A stretch of 49,474 nt of DNA from Burkholderiales bacterium. Its GTDB lineage: Bacteria > Pseudomonadota > Gammaproteobacteria > Burkholderiales > Burkholderiaceae. The stretch is from positions 1 to 49,474 of the forward strand of contig JAMFSK010000183.1 in the NCBI GenBank assembly GCA_026225235.1, written 5' to 3'. The translations under genes were made by a program, and so were the position numbers. The stretch's first letter is position 1. Each line of letters starts with the position of its first letter. The notes below the pieces were generated by a model. It was not told the origin of the DNA. It was given only the letters and a program-made list of their open reading frames with translations, and ran no database searches. Shown piece by piece: positions 15,856-24,320 of this stretch.

Positions 15856-16473
15856 ATGCCTCGCCCGATCAAGCCCGTTGCCACGCCCCCCCGGGCTCCC
15901 GTCAAACTGCACCACGCACCCCAGCAGGTGCGCATTATCGGTGGCCTGTGGAAACGCACGCCCTTGCCCGTGACCGCGATCGACGGCTTGCGTCCGACGC
16001 CCGACCGCGTGCGCGAAACGCTCTTCAACTGGCTGGGTCAGGAACTCGATGGACTGCGCTGCCTCGACCTGTTCGCGGGCACGGGCGCGCTTGGTTTCGA
16101 GGCGGCCTCGCGAGGCGCGGCCCGCGTTGTGCTGGTGGAGCGTCATCCGCGCGCGGTGAAACAGTTGCGTGCGATCAAGGACAAGCTTGAGGCGAGTGCC
16201 ATTGAAATCGCCGAAGCCGATGCGATCCGTTTTGCGGCGAATCTCGCTCCGGGCAGTTTTGATGTCGTATTTCTCGATCCGCCCTTTGATTCGACATTGT
16301 TCGGTGATGCGTTAAAACTCGCATTCCCACTGGTCGCTCCGGGCGGCGTCCTGTACGCCGAAACCAGCACTCCGATCGAAGCCTCGGGGGAGTTGCCAAC
16401 AGGCTGGTCGGTCGACCGCCAGGGCAGGGCTGGCCTCGTGCATTATCATTTGCTGCGCCGCGAAATTGGTTGA
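15856..16473 (+). CDS. rsmD: 16S rRNA (guanine-966-N2) methyltransferase
   Basis: SAM-dependent methyltransferase of 16S rRNA G966, 205 residues. The N-terminal segment VRIIGGLWKRTPLPV and GLRPTPDRVRETLFNWLG is characteristic. The SAM-binding motif is DLFAGTGALGFEAASRGA and the catalytic motif is DPPF in VVFLDPPFDS. The ATG at 15856 begins MPRPIKPVATPP and gives the standard length. It is followed 37 bp later by coaD, a common gene pair in proteobacteria. Confidence 0.95.
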   Translation: MPRPIKPVATPPRAPVKLHHAPQQVRIIGGLWKRTPLPVTAIDGLRPTPDRVRETLFNWLGQELDGLRCLDLFAGTGALGFEAASRGAARVVLVERHPRAVKQLRAIKDKLEASAIEIAEADAIRFAANLAPGSFDVVFLDPPFDSTLFGDALKLAFPLVAPGGVLYAETSTPIEASGELPTGWSVDRQGRAGLVHYHLLRREIG

Positions 16474-16510
16474 ATAATGCGCGTGCGCGACGCGCTATGA
16501 GGAGAAGGCT

Positions 16511-17002
16511 ATGGTGGTTGCGGTGTATCCCGGCACATTCGATCCGCTCACACGCGGGCATGAAGATCTGGTCAGGCGCGCCTCCAGTATCTTCGGCAAA
16601 CTTGTGGTCGGCGTGGCCGACAGCCGGAACAAGAAGCCGTTTTTCAGTCTGGAAGAGCGCCTCGATATCGCGCGCGAGGTACTCGGTCACTATCCGAACG
16701 TCGAAGTCGAGAGTTTCACCGGACTACTCAAGGATTTTGTCCGCAAGAACGACGCGCGGGTCATCGTGCGCGGCTTGCGAGCCGTATCGGACTTCGAGTA
16801 CGAGTTCCAGATGGCCGGCATGAATCGCTATTTATTGCCCGACGTTGAAACCATGTTCATGACCCCGTCCGATCAGTACCAGTTCATTTCCGGTACTATC
16901 GTTCGTGAGATCGCCCAACTGGGCGGTGACGTTAGTAAATTCGTGTTCCCCTCAGTCGAGGAACGCTTGATAGAAAAGGTGGTGGCGCTCAAGCGTGAAT
17001 AA
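16511..17002 (+). CDS. coaD: Phosphopantetheine adenylyltransferase
   Basis: Transfers AMP from ATP to 4'-phosphopantetheine in coenzyme A synthesis. At 163 residues it has the normal hexameric PPAT size. The nucleotidyltransferase motif is YPGTFDPLTRGHEDLV (T/HxGH), and the second signature is ISGTIVREIA near residue 129. GGAGAAGG lies just before the ATG. It is in a short plus-strand run rsmD-coaD-ferredoxin. Confidence 0.97.
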   Translation: MVVAVYPGTFDPLTRGHEDLVRRASSIFGKLVVGVADSRNKKPFFSLEERLDIAREVLGHYPNVEVESFTGLLKDFVRKNDARVIVRGLRAVSDFEYEFQMAGMNRYLLPDVETMFMTPSDQYQFISGTIVREIAQLGGDVSKFVFPSVEERLIEKVVALKRE

Positions 17003-17020
17003 CGCGGTGCGCCTGAAATT

Positions 17021-17281
17021 ATGGCTTTGTTGATTACTGACGAATGCATCAACTGCGACGTCTGCGAGCCTGAGTGCCCGAACGACGCCATTGCGATGGG
17101 CGTCGACTACTACGAGATCGATCCGAACAAATGCACGGAATGTGTCGGGCATTTTGACGAGCCGCAATGCCGTCAGGTCTGCCCGGTCGATTGCATTCCG
17201 CTGCATCCTGACTGGGTCGAATCGAAAGACCAGTTGATGACGAAATACTTGCGACTCACGGCGGTCAAGCCGGGCGACTAG
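17021..17281 (+). CDS. YfhL-type 2[4Fe-4S] ferredoxin
   Basis: An 86-residue dicluster ferredoxin. The first cluster is bound by CINCDVCEPECPN and the second by Cys residues in KCTECVGHFDEPQCRQVCPVDC. The insertion between the Cys pairs of the second motif is typical of the YfhL/Alvin group. The electron partner is unknown. Its position 18 bp after coaD is widespread in betaproteobacteria, as I recall. Confidence 0.95.
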   Translation: MALLITDECINCDVCEPECPNDAIAMGVDYYEIDPNKCTECVGHFDEPQCRQVCPVDCIPLHPDWVESKDQLMTKYLRLTAVKPGD

Positions 17282-17395
17282 CTCCGAGCCCGCAAGGGTT
17301 GCCGGGCCGCGGATCGAAGCGACCCGTTTGCAGGACCAGGCCTAGAAGCCACCGATTGCGCCACTGAGCAGACGAGATAACCCCTTCCGCTTCGC

Positions 17396-17986
17396 TCAGG
17401 CGGTCCGGTGAAGTTGCATCATCGCGCGCTCGACTTCTCCCTTGATCACCATTGGCATCACCGCGCTCGCACGCTCCAGCGCTGCATCGATCGCCTGCTG
17501 TTCTTCCTTTCGCGGTGGCTTCAACACGAAGTTGACGACATCCGGTTTGCCGCCGCCTGGAATCAGATCCCTCGGATGCCCTACGCCAATACGCAGACGG
17601 TAGTACTGCGGCGTGGTCAGATGCGCGCTGATGTCCTTCAGGCCGTTGTGGCCGCCGCTACCCCCACCCAGTTTGAACTTCGCGATACCAGGGGGCAGGT
17701 CCATCTCGTCATGCACGATGACGATCTCGTCGGGCAGGATCTTGTGAAACCGCGCGAGCGAGACGACCGACAGTCCCGAACGGTTCATGAAGGTCTGGGG
17801 CTGCAATAGCCAGACTTCTTCACCATGCAGGCGCGCCTTTGCCGCGAGGCCATGAAAACGCGACTCGGTGCGCAGTGTTGCGCCGGCTTCGCGCGCAAGT
17901 TCGTCGACGAACCAGAAGCCTGCGTTATGGCGTGTCGCCGCGTATTCCGCGCCCGGGTTGCCGAGACCGACGATCAGCTTGATCAT
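17396..17986 (-). CDS. pth: Peptidyl-tRNA hydrolase
   Basis: Frees tRNA from dropped-off peptidyl-tRNA. The 196 residues show the family motifs LIVGLGNPGAEYAATRHNAGFW, with the catalytic His in TRHN, and the later IVHDEMDLPPGIAKFKLGGG and GHNGLKDI. I chose the ATG at 17986 (MIKLIVGLGNPG); the open frame upstream runs into the rplY terminator. It is the last gene of the minus-strand run prs-rplY-pth and converges on the ferredoxin gene. Confidence 0.96.
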   Translation of the reverse strand: MIKLIVGLGNPGAEYAATRHNAGFWFVDELAREAGATLRTESRFHGLAAKARLHGEEVWLLQPQTFMNRSGLSVVSLARFHKILPDEIVIVHDEMDLPPGIAKFKLGGGSGGHNGLKDISAHLTTPQYYRLRIGVGHPRDLIPGGGKPDVVNFVLKPPRKEEQQAIDAALERASAVMPMVIKGEVERAMMQLHRTA

Positions 17987-18022
17987 GAAGTGCGAGTCGA
18001 AGACTGGGTCTGAAAAAAGGAC

Positions 18023-18055
18023 AAAAAAAACCGCCGGGGCAGTGCGCCGCGGCGG
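18023..18055 (-). terminator. Intrinsic terminator downstream of rplY
   Basis: On the minus strand CCGCCG (18055-18050) pairs with CGGCGG (18036-18031), and eight T residues follow at once (18030-18023). It lies about 60 bp after the rplY stop and 36 bp before the pth start, so pth probably has its own or read-through transcription. Confidence 0.8.
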
Positions 18056-18117
18056 AATCATTCGACCGTCGCGAGACGGTCGAGAGCATAGCATTGTGTG
18101 TTCTACGGCAGCCGAAC

Positions 18118-18744
18118 TTAGGCTGCCGGTGCTGCGCCTTCTGCAGGTGCTGCTGCGGCATCGCTTTCTTCCGCCACCACGCCAGCCGGCACGGTCACCG
18201 ACAGGAACACCGGGTTTTCCTGTTCCAGATGCTGGGCCAGTTCCACGCCATGCGGCAGTTGCAGATCCTTCACGTGCAGCGACTTGCCGATTTCGACTTC
18301 AGCGAGGTCCACTTCGATGAATTCCGGCAGGTTGCTCGGCAGGCAGGCGATTTCAACTTCGTTCATCACGTGGGTCAGGACCGCACCACCGAACTTCACG
18401 GCCTTCGACGTTTCCTGATTCATGAAGTGCAGCGGCACCTTGGTGTGCAGCTTCTTCGACGGGTCAACGCGTTGGAAGTCCACGTGGAGGATGATTTGCT
18501 TCCACGGGTGGTATTGCACGTCGCGCAGCAGAACCGGTTCGTTCTTGCCAGCGATTTCCAGGTCGAGAATCGACGAGTGGAACGCTTCTTTCTTCAGCGC
18601 GTGGAACAGTGCGTTGTGGTCCAGCTCGATCAATTGGGGTTCGCCCGTGGCACCGTAAACGATGGCCGGGGTCTTGCCCGAATTGCGCAGGCGGCGGCTC
18701 GCACCCGTTCCCTGCAGACTGCGCTCGAAAGCGACTACTTTCAT
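18118..18744 (-). CDS. rplY: Large ribosomal subunit protein bL25 (Ctc/TL5 form)
   Basis: 5S rRNA-binding ribosomal protein in the long Ctc/TL5 form, 208 residues: an N-terminal L25 domain (KVVAFERSLQGTGASRRLRNSGKTPAIVYG, shown in two blocks) and a C-terminal beta domain, ending in an Ala/Pro-rich tail (AAAAPAEGAAPAA). The ATG at 18744 has GGAG eight bases upstream. It lies between prs and pth, the usual order in betaproteobacteria. Two hairpins separate it from prs. Confidence 0.96.
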   Translation of the reverse strand: MKVVAFERSLQGTGASRRLRNSGKTPAIVYGATGEPQLIELDHNALFHALKKEAFHSSILDLEIAGKNEPVLLRDVQYHPWKQIILHVDFQRVDPSKKLHTKVPLHFMNQETSKAVKFGGAVLTHVMNEVEIACLPSNLPEFIEVDLAEVEIGKSLHVKDLQLPHGVELAQHLEQENPVFLSVTVPAGVVAEESDAAAAPAEGAAPAA

Positions 18745-18806
18745 GGGTTTCTCCAAAAACTGTCCACGACCAGACAGCGGATTAGGACTCGATGAGTCCG
18801 GTTTTA

Positions 18807-18865
18807 AAATAACGAAAGCGACGCCGAATGCGTCGCTTCGATCCCCGATACGGACGCGTATCGGG
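18807..18865 (-). terminator. Tandem hairpins between prs and rplY
   Basis: On the minus strand CCCGATACG/CGTATCGGG (18865-18857 with 18852-18844) forms a 9-bp stem with a four-base loop. AAGCGACGC/GCGTCGCTT (18838-18830 with 18824-18816) forms a second 9-bp stem followed by TCGTTATTTT. The second is terminator-like with an imperfect T-tract. They would reduce prs read-through into rplY. Confidence 0.75.
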
Positions 18866-18882
18866 AAATTCTCACAGCACCT

Positions 18883-19842
18883 TCAACTACCTTGTTCTGC
18901 AAACAGCGACATCACGGATTCGCCACGGCGAATCCGCTTGAATGTTTCAGCGAGCAGCGGCGCACTCGACAGCGTACGGATCTTCGAGCACTGCAGCGCT
19001 TCTTCACGCAGCGGGATCGTATCGGTTACGACGAGCTCGTCGAGTTCCGATGCCGCAATACGTGCAGCCGCGCCGCCCGAGAGCACCGGGTGCGTCGCAT
19101 AGGCAAACACGCTCAGCGCGCCCCGCTCCTTAAGCACTTGTGCGGCCTTGCACAGGGTGCCCGCGGTATCGACCATATCGTCCATGATTACGCAGGCGCG
19201 ACCGGCAACATCGCCAATGATATTCATGACTTCAGCGACATTCGCCTTCGGGCGCCGTTTGTCGATGATGGCGAGATCCGTGTTCAGCTGCTTCGCGAGC
19301 GCTCGAGCACGGACTACGCCGCCGATATCTGGCGAGACAACCAGCAGGTTGTCGTGGTTTTGCTTGCGCAGGTCCTGCAACAGGATCGGCGTAGCGTAGA
19401 TATTGTCGACAGGAATGTCGAAGAACCCCTGGATCTGGTCAGCATGCAGATCCATCGTGATGATCCGGTCAACGCCTGCGATCTGCAGCATGTTCGCGAC
19501 GACCTTGGCCGAAATCGCGACACGCGCTGAACGAGGACGACGGTCCTGGCGGGCATAACCGAAATAGGGGATTGCTGCGGTGATCCGGCCTGCAGATGCG
19601 CGCTTGAGCGCATCGACCATGATCATCAATTCCATCAGGGTATCGTTGGTCGGCGCGCAGGTGGACTGCAGGACGAAGACATCCTTGCCGCGAACGTTTT
19701 CCTGGATTTCAACCTGGATCTCGCCGTCCGAAAACCGGCTCACCATCGCTTTGCCAAGCGGTATATCGAGAGTCCTGGTTACTTCCTGCGCAAGCCCGGG
19801 ATTGGCGTTGCCGGTGAAAACCATCAGGCCATCGCTACTCAT
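18883..19842 (-). CDS. prs: Ribose-phosphate pyrophosphokinase
   Basis: Makes PRPP from ribose 5-phosphate and ATP for nucleotide, His and Trp synthesis. The 319 residues include the early GLMVFTGNANPGLAQEV, the flexible-loop region YARQDRRPRSARVAISAK, the metal site DLHADQIQGFFDIPVDN, and the PRPP-binding CVIMDDMVDTAGTLCKAA. The ATG at 19842 (MSSDGLM) gives the standard length; upstream open frame crosses the tRNA gene and is not used. It lies directly downstream of tRNA-Gln. Confidence 0.97.
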   Translation of the reverse strand: MSSDGLMVFTGNANPGLAQEVTRTLDIPLGKAMVSRFSDGEIQVEIQENVRGKDVFVLQSTCAPTNDTLMELMIMVDALKRASAGRITAAIPYFGYARQDRRPRSARVAISAKVVANMLQIAGVDRIITMDLHADQIQGFFDIPVDNIYATPILLQDLRKQNHDNLLVVSPDIGGVVRARALAKQLNTDLAIIDKRRPKANVAEVMNIIGDVAGRACVIMDDMVDTAGTLCKAAQVLKERGALSVFAYATHPVLSGGAAARIAASELDELVVTDTIPLREEALQCSKIRTLSSAPLLAETFKRIRRGESVMSLFAEQGS

Positions 19843-19907
19843 CTTGTACCTGCAAATGGTCGCCCAACGCAGGGCGTCTGGCGCGGTCTGGCAAAAATCG
19901 AGATATT

Positions 19908-19984
19908 TGGCAGGGGAGGAAGGACTCGAACCTTCGGATGCCGGAATCAAAATCCGGTGCCTTAACCAACTTGGCGACTCCCCT
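19908..19984 (-). tRNA. tRNA-Gln (anticodon TTG)
   Basis: A 77-nt gene with CCA encoded. The acceptor arms AGGGGAG and CTCCCCT pair fully. The anticodon stem CCGGA/TCCGG encloses the loop TTTTGAT with anticodon TTG. The T arm is AAGG-TTCGAGT-CCTT. It lies between ispE and prs on the same strand and may be processed from their shared transcript. Confidence 0.96.
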
Positions 19985-20035
19985 ACACTTACCGGTAGCT
20001 TGCCGGGCATGTAGGCAACCCGACAACAACAAACT

Positions 20036-20932
20036 CTATGACGCGAAGTCAAACAGCGGGTGGCGCTGCAAGCTTGCGGTTACGGCGCTTTTCCATCCGG
20101 CCGGCACTTTCGCTTGCGCTTCAAGTGCTGCTGCCTGGCTGGGAAACGCTGCAAACACACACGCTCCGGAACCCGTCATGCGCGAGGCCGCGATTATATC
20201 CAACCAACCGAGCACTCTCGCAACTTCTACGTACTTTTTTGCAACCACGTTTTGCATGTCGTTCCGGCCGAAACTGTCTGGCCATCCCGTCTTGCTGGCG
20301 TTCTGTGCAAGAAAGTCCGTCATTGTGACGACTTCACTGTTACGTGTCAATTCCGGATCCGAAAAAATTTCAGCGGTCGGAACATGTGCATTTGGGGTGA
20401 TGACCAGGAAATGTCGAGGGGGTAATTCGACCGCCTCGAGCACCTCGCCGACCCCGCCTGCGAAGGCATTCCGCCCAAAGATAAAGAACGGCACATCGGC
20501 GCCAAGCTTGAGGGCAATTTTTTGCAGATCCGCGCGCGATACGTCGGTTTGCCACAGGCGGTTGAGCGCGAGCAACGTGGTTGCGGCATCGGAGCTGCCG
20601 CCCCCGATGCCGCCGCCCATCGGAAGCCGCTTGTCGATCTCGATATCGGCGCCCCATGGCGTGCCTGTATGGGCCTGTAGCAGGCGTGCCGCACGCACGG
20701 TGAGGTCCGTGTCGGCGGGCACGTTGGGAAGGTCGTTGACGCGGTGAATCGCGCCATCGTCGCGACGGCTGAAGTGCAGCACATCGCCCCAGTCGACGAG
20801 CTGGAACACGGTCTGCAGCGCGTGATAGCCGTCGGGACGCCGACCCGTGATGTGAAGGAACAGATTGAGCTTGGCGGGCGCCGCGCAGTCGCGCAACGTG
20901 GGGCTCACCGCCTGTGTGTGTGTCGCGGGCAT
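20036..20932 (-). CDS. ispE: 4-diphosphocytidyl-2-C-methyl-D-erythritol kinase
   Basis: GHMP-family kinase of the MEP isoprenoid pathway, 298 residues. Substrate motif APAKLNLFLHITGRRPDGYH lies near the N-terminus. The ATP-binding glycine loop PMGGGIGGGSSDAATTL starts near residue 98. The late motif MTGSGACVFAAF completes the fold. It starts 7 bp after lolB, which shows a lolB-ispE operon, and tRNA-Gln and prs follow. Confidence 0.97.
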   Translation of the reverse strand: MPATHTQAVSPTLRDCAAPAKLNLFLHITGRRPDGYHALQTVFQLVDWGDVLHFSRRDDGAIHRVNDLPNVPADTDLTVRAARLLQAHTGTPWGADIEIDKRLPMGGGIGGGSSDAATTLLALNRLWQTDVSRADLQKIALKLGADVPFFIFGRNAFAGGVGEVLEAVELPPRHFLVITPNAHVPTAEIFSDPELTRNSEVVTMTDFLAQNASKTGWPDSFGRNDMQNVVAKKYVEVARVLGWLDIIAASRMTGSGACVFAAFPSQAAALEAQAKVPAGWKSAVTASLQRHPLFDFAS

Positions 20933-20939
20933 ACTGAAC

Positions 20940-21536
20940 TCAATGATCGAGCACGATCCCGATCGCGAGCGGCGGGTCTTCGTGCGTCAGGTGCATACGC
21001 TTGACGCTGTTGTCCTGCGCGTACTCGTAGTAGTCGACCGTCCAGCCATTCTGCTTGAGTTCCTTCAGTCGTCCGTTGCCCGAATCGACGTCGGTCTTCG
21101 CAGTCGAGTCGGGAGCCGGACGCGCTTCGAGCCAGTAGCGCAGGCTGGAGACCGGCAGCGCAAAGCCAAGCGCATCGTGCATCAGGTCGTCGATTTTCGC
21201 GGCGGTCTGTGGGGGATGGTTCGGCAACTGCAGCGTGGCGCTCGCCGGCGCCGACTCGATGATGGCGAGTGTCTGGCCGAGCGGGTTCTTGAACTCGACG
21301 CTAACTGTGTCGCCTTCCTGATGCCAGGTGAAATTGCCGTAGGCGTTACGCTCAGTGCCGTTCTGGTCGTTGTACTTGACCGCGAAACGGCCTTCGTAGT
21401 CGATCAGGGTGCGTGCGGTCGCTGCGGTATCGGCCGGTGACGGAGGCCGCACACGCGTCGCCGCGCAGCCGCTCAGCAACAGCGCAAGCGCTGTGGCCGC
21501 GACCATGGCCGCGGAGCGTAACGGGAAGGTGCGCAT
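20940..21536 (-). CDS. lolB: Outer-membrane lipoprotein insertion factor LolB
   Basis: Accepts lipoproteins from LolA and inserts them into the outer membrane. The 198 residues begin with a lipoprotein signal peptide ending in the lipobox LLLSGC. The mature part has the LolB pattern FAVKYNDQNGTERNAYGNFTW (in two pieces), SVEFKNPLGQTLAIIES and DLMHDALGFALPVSSLRYWL. The ATG at 21536 lies one base after the stop of the TPR gene and ispE follows after 7 bp, so the three form one operon. Confidence 0.95.
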   Translation of the reverse strand: MRTFPLRSAAMVAATALALLLSGCAATRVRPPSPADTAATARTLIDYEGRFAVKYNDQNGTERNAYGNFTWHQEGDTVSVEFKNPLGQTLAIIESAPASATLQLPNHPPQTAAKIDDLMHDALGFALPVSSLRYWLEARPAPDSTAKTDVDSGNGRLKELKQNGWTVDYYEYAQDNSVKRMHLTHEDPPLAIGIVLDH

Positions 21537-21537
21537 A

Positions 21538-23385
21538 TCAGGGGTTCGAAACGTCGAAGTGCTTGATCGTATTGAGGACGGTCTCGTTGTCCGGCTCGAG
21601 CTTGAGCGCGTCGTGCCAGGCCTGGCGCGCTTCATCCTGATGGCCCGTCACCCACAGCACTTCGCCGAGGTGGGCGCCGATCTCTGCATTTGGCTGGATC
21701 TGATACGCGCGCCGCAACAGCGAGATCGCCTGGTCCTTGTCGCCCTGGCGGTACTTGACCCAGCCGAGGCTGTCCATGATGAAGGCGTCAGTCGGCGAGA
21801 GTGCGCTGGCGCGTTCGACCAGCTTCTCCGCTTCAGCCAGGCGCTCATTGCGATCCGCCAGCGAATAGCCGAGCGCGTTATACGCGTTGGCATTGTTCGG
21901 CTGGACCGAGATCAGTCTGCGCAAGTCCGTTTCCATGGCCGGGTAGTCGGCGAGCTTCTCTTCCGACATGGCGCGGTCATACAACAGGTCCGGATCGTTC
22001 GGGAACTGCGTGAGGGCGCCGTCCAGACGCGAGCGCGATTCGGCATAGCGTTTTGCGTCGAACAGCATGCCAGCGTCGGCGCGTGCGATGGCAGCCTGAT
22101 CGCGTGGGTCCGGCGCCTGGGCCTGAAGCGCCGTCAGGACCTTGCGCGCACCGTTGATGTCGCCCTGCTGGGCCATCACCTGCGCACGCGTGATGCGCGC
22201 ACTGACGAACTCCGGGCTGGCGTCGTTGACCTTGTCGAGCCATTTGAGCGCAGCGGGGAAGTTTTTCCGGTTGATCTCGATTTCAGCAAGGTAGATGTAG
22301 GCTTGACCCGCATCGATGCGCAGCGAGGTGCCTTGCTTTTCCGCACCGGCCGCATATTGCTGGAGGTAGGTGCTGGCTTCGTCGTATTGCTTCTGTTGAA
22401 GATCGATCAGCGCGAGCGCGAGCAGCGGGGCGAGATCGTTCGGATCGTTCTGGCGCATCGCCTGGAACTGCTTGCGCGCGTTCTCGATCTGGTCGTCCGC
22501 GAGATAGAGCTGGGCAAGCGTCGTGCGCAAACTGCGCGCGGTCGGATTCGCGGCCACCGCCTTTTCCATCAAGGCGATCGCTTCCTTGCGTTCCTGCGGA
22601 CCGATCTGGGCCAACAGCAACGCCGCGGGTTCGAAGTCGGGCTTGACCTTAAGCGCCTGTTCGAGCGACTCGCGTGCACCGGACTGGTCGCCCGCGATCA
22701 GTTGCTGGCGTGCGATCACCACGCTCGATTCGGGCCGCTGCATATCGTTCTGCAACAGGTTCTTCAGCAGTTTCACGCCACCCTGGCGGTCGGGGCCGCG
22801 CGAGATCAGCAATTGCAGCGAGACGATCGCGCTGGTGCGTTGCTCTTCAGGGATAGTGGCGAGCTGGGCGGCGAGCAGCGGCTGCGCATCGTCGAGCTTG
22901 CCGTTGAGCACGAGCAACGAGGCATCGAGCTGCGCGGCGCCGGTCGAGCTCGGGGCGAACTCGTGCCAGAGTCGTGCAGCGGCAAGCGCGTCGGCCGGGC
23001 TCTGCGCGCGCAGGGCGATCTCGGCCGCGCGCTGCGCCATGCGCGGGTCTTTCGTCTCGCGCGCCAGTGCGATGTAGGTCTGATACGCGGGGGCAGGCTC
23101 GGAGCGCTGTAAGGCGATCTCGGCGGCCAGCACCTGGAACATGATTTCGCCTGTCAGTTCCACATCGGGCAGGTTCTTCGTGTCGTCGGTGGTCGCGCTG
23201 CTGACGACGGTCGTCGCTACGCTGTCGTCGTCGGGATCGGCCGGAGGCTGCTGCTGTGCATGCGCGCCGGAAATCGTCAGGGAGAAGGCCGCCAGCATCG
23301 CTGCGCTGAAACGGGTTAACGCGCGCGTTGGCAAGTTTTGGGGCATCGACCGCTTCGTGAGAAGGTCCGCGAAAGAGAAGTCCAT
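21538..23385 (-). CDS. Exported tetratricopeptide-repeat protein
   Basis: A 615-residue TPR protein with a signal peptide (RALTRFSAAMLAAFSLTISGAHA, cleavage before QQQ). TPR-like helical pairs run along the whole mature part; clear examples are PNNANAYNALGYSLADRNER and DAFIMDSLGWVKYRQGD, then PNAEIGAHLGEVLWVTGHQD. Such proteins scaffold protein complexes. Its place directly upstream of lolB hints at envelope biogenesis. No function is known to me. Start: 23385 (MDFSFADLL) or 23346 (MPQNLPTR); neither has a strong Shine-Dalgarno and both keep the signal peptide. It is divergent from mutM. Confidence 0.85.
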   Translation of the reverse strand: MDFSFADLLTKRSMPQNLPTRALTRFSAAMLAAFSLTISGAHAQQQPPADPDDDSVATTVVSSATTDDTKNLPDVELTGEIMFQVLAAEIALQRSEPAPAYQTYIALARETKDPRMAQRAAEIALRAQSPADALAAARLWHEFAPSSTGAAQLDASLLVLNGKLDDAQPLLAAQLATIPEEQRTSAIVSLQLLISRGPDRQGGVKLLKNLLQNDMQRPESSVVIARQQLIAGDQSGARESLEQALKVKPDFEPAALLLAQIGPQERKEAIALMEKAVAANPTARSLRTTLAQLYLADDQIENARKQFQAMRQNDPNDLAPLLALALIDLQQKQYDEASTYLQQYAAGAEKQGTSLRIDAGQAYIYLAEIEINRKNFPAALKWLDKVNDASPEFVSARITRAQVMAQQGDINGARKVLTALQAQAPDPRDQAAIARADAGMLFDAKRYAESRSRLDGALTQFPNDPDLLYDRAMSEEKLADYPAMETDLRRLISVQPNNANAYNALGYSLADRNERLAEAEKLVERASALSPTDAFIMDSLGWVKYRQGDKDQAISLLRRAYQIQPNAEIGAHLGEVLWVTGHQDEARQAWHDALKLEPDNETVLNTIKHFDVSNP

Positions 23386-23489
23386 AAATATCCGGGCCAG
23401 GTTTCCAATGATTGTAACGCGGGTGGCTACAATAACGCGCAACATGCCTGCCGCCCTATTCGGCGGCGTAAACAGCAGACCCATTCAAG

Positions 23490-24320
23490 ATGCCAGAGTT
23501 GCCGGAAGTCGAAGTTACGCGCCGCGGCATATCACCGCACATTACGGGGCAGCGCATCGAGCGCGTCGACGTCCGCACTCCGGCCCTGCGCTGGCCGATC
23601 CCGATGGGGCTCAACGCACTGGTCGCGGGGCACCGCGTCGAACGCGTCGAAAGGCGCGGCAAATACCTGCTAATCGAAGTGGACACCGGCTGGTTGATCG
23701 TCCACCTCGGCATGACAGGCACCTTGCGCATCCTGCCACGCACCGCGCTTGAGACGCGGCCCGAAAAGCATGACCACGTCGATCTGGTGTTCGAAGCGTG
23801 CGTATTGCGCCTGCGTGACCCTCGCCGTTTCGGCGCCGTGCTCTGGCATTCGCGCGAGGCGGGCGATGTGTTCGAGCATCCGCTTTTGCTGCCGCTCGGT
23901 GTCGAGCCGTTTTCACCGGCGTTCACCACGCAGCTTCTGTTCGATCGCACGCGCGGGCGCTCGATGTCGATCAAACAAGCCCTGCTGGCCGGCGATATCG
24001 TGGTCGGTGTCGGCAATATCTACGCATCAGAATGTCTGTTTCGCGCGGGCATTCATCCGGCTCGCGCAGCAGGACGCATCTCTAAACTTCGCTACGAAAA
24101 ACTCGCGGAAGCGATTCGCGATACGCTCGCCGAGGCGATCACCAAGGGCGGCAGCACGCTGCGCGATTTCGTCGGCAGTGATGGCGCACGCGGCTACTTC
24201 CAGCTCGACTATTTTGTCTACGATCGCAAGGGCGAGCCTTGCCGGGTATGCGGTACGCCGATTCGGCAAATCGTCCAGGGTCAGCGCTCCACTTTCTACT
24301 GCCTCACATGTCAACGTTGA
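23490..24320 (+). CDS. mutM: Formamidopyrimidine-DNA glycosylase
   Basis: Bifunctional base-excision repair enzyme that removes 8-oxoguanine and formamidopyrimidines. The 276 residues start MPELPEVE, which gives the catalytic Pro1 and Glu2 after Met removal. The Lys in RRGKYLLIEV and the GVGNIYASECLFRAGIHP helix-two-turn-helix are present. The C-terminal zinc finger CRVCGTPIRQIVQGQRSTFY then CLTCQR is complete. The gene overlaps mutY by 13 bp, which joins two enzymes of the same oxidised-guanine repair route. Confidence 0.97.
   Translation: MPELPEVEVTRRGISPHITGQRIERVDVRTPALRWPIPMGLNALVAGHRVERVERRGKYLLIEVDTGWLIVHLGMTGTLRILPRTALETRPEKHDHVDLVFEACVLRLRDPRRFGAVLWHSREAGDVFEHPLLLPLGVEPFSPAFTTQLLFDRTRGRSMSIKQALLAGDIVVGVGNIYASECLFRAGIHPARAAGRISKLRYEKLAEAIRDTLAEAITKGGSTLRDFVGSDGARGYFQLDYFVYDRKGEPCRVCGTPIRQIVQGQRSTFYCLTCQR

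Noticed and set aside
21409..23112. Plus-strand 567-codon frame opposite the TPR gene and lolB.
   Set aside because: Antisense shadow; the minus strand has a signal peptide, TPR units and operon spacing.
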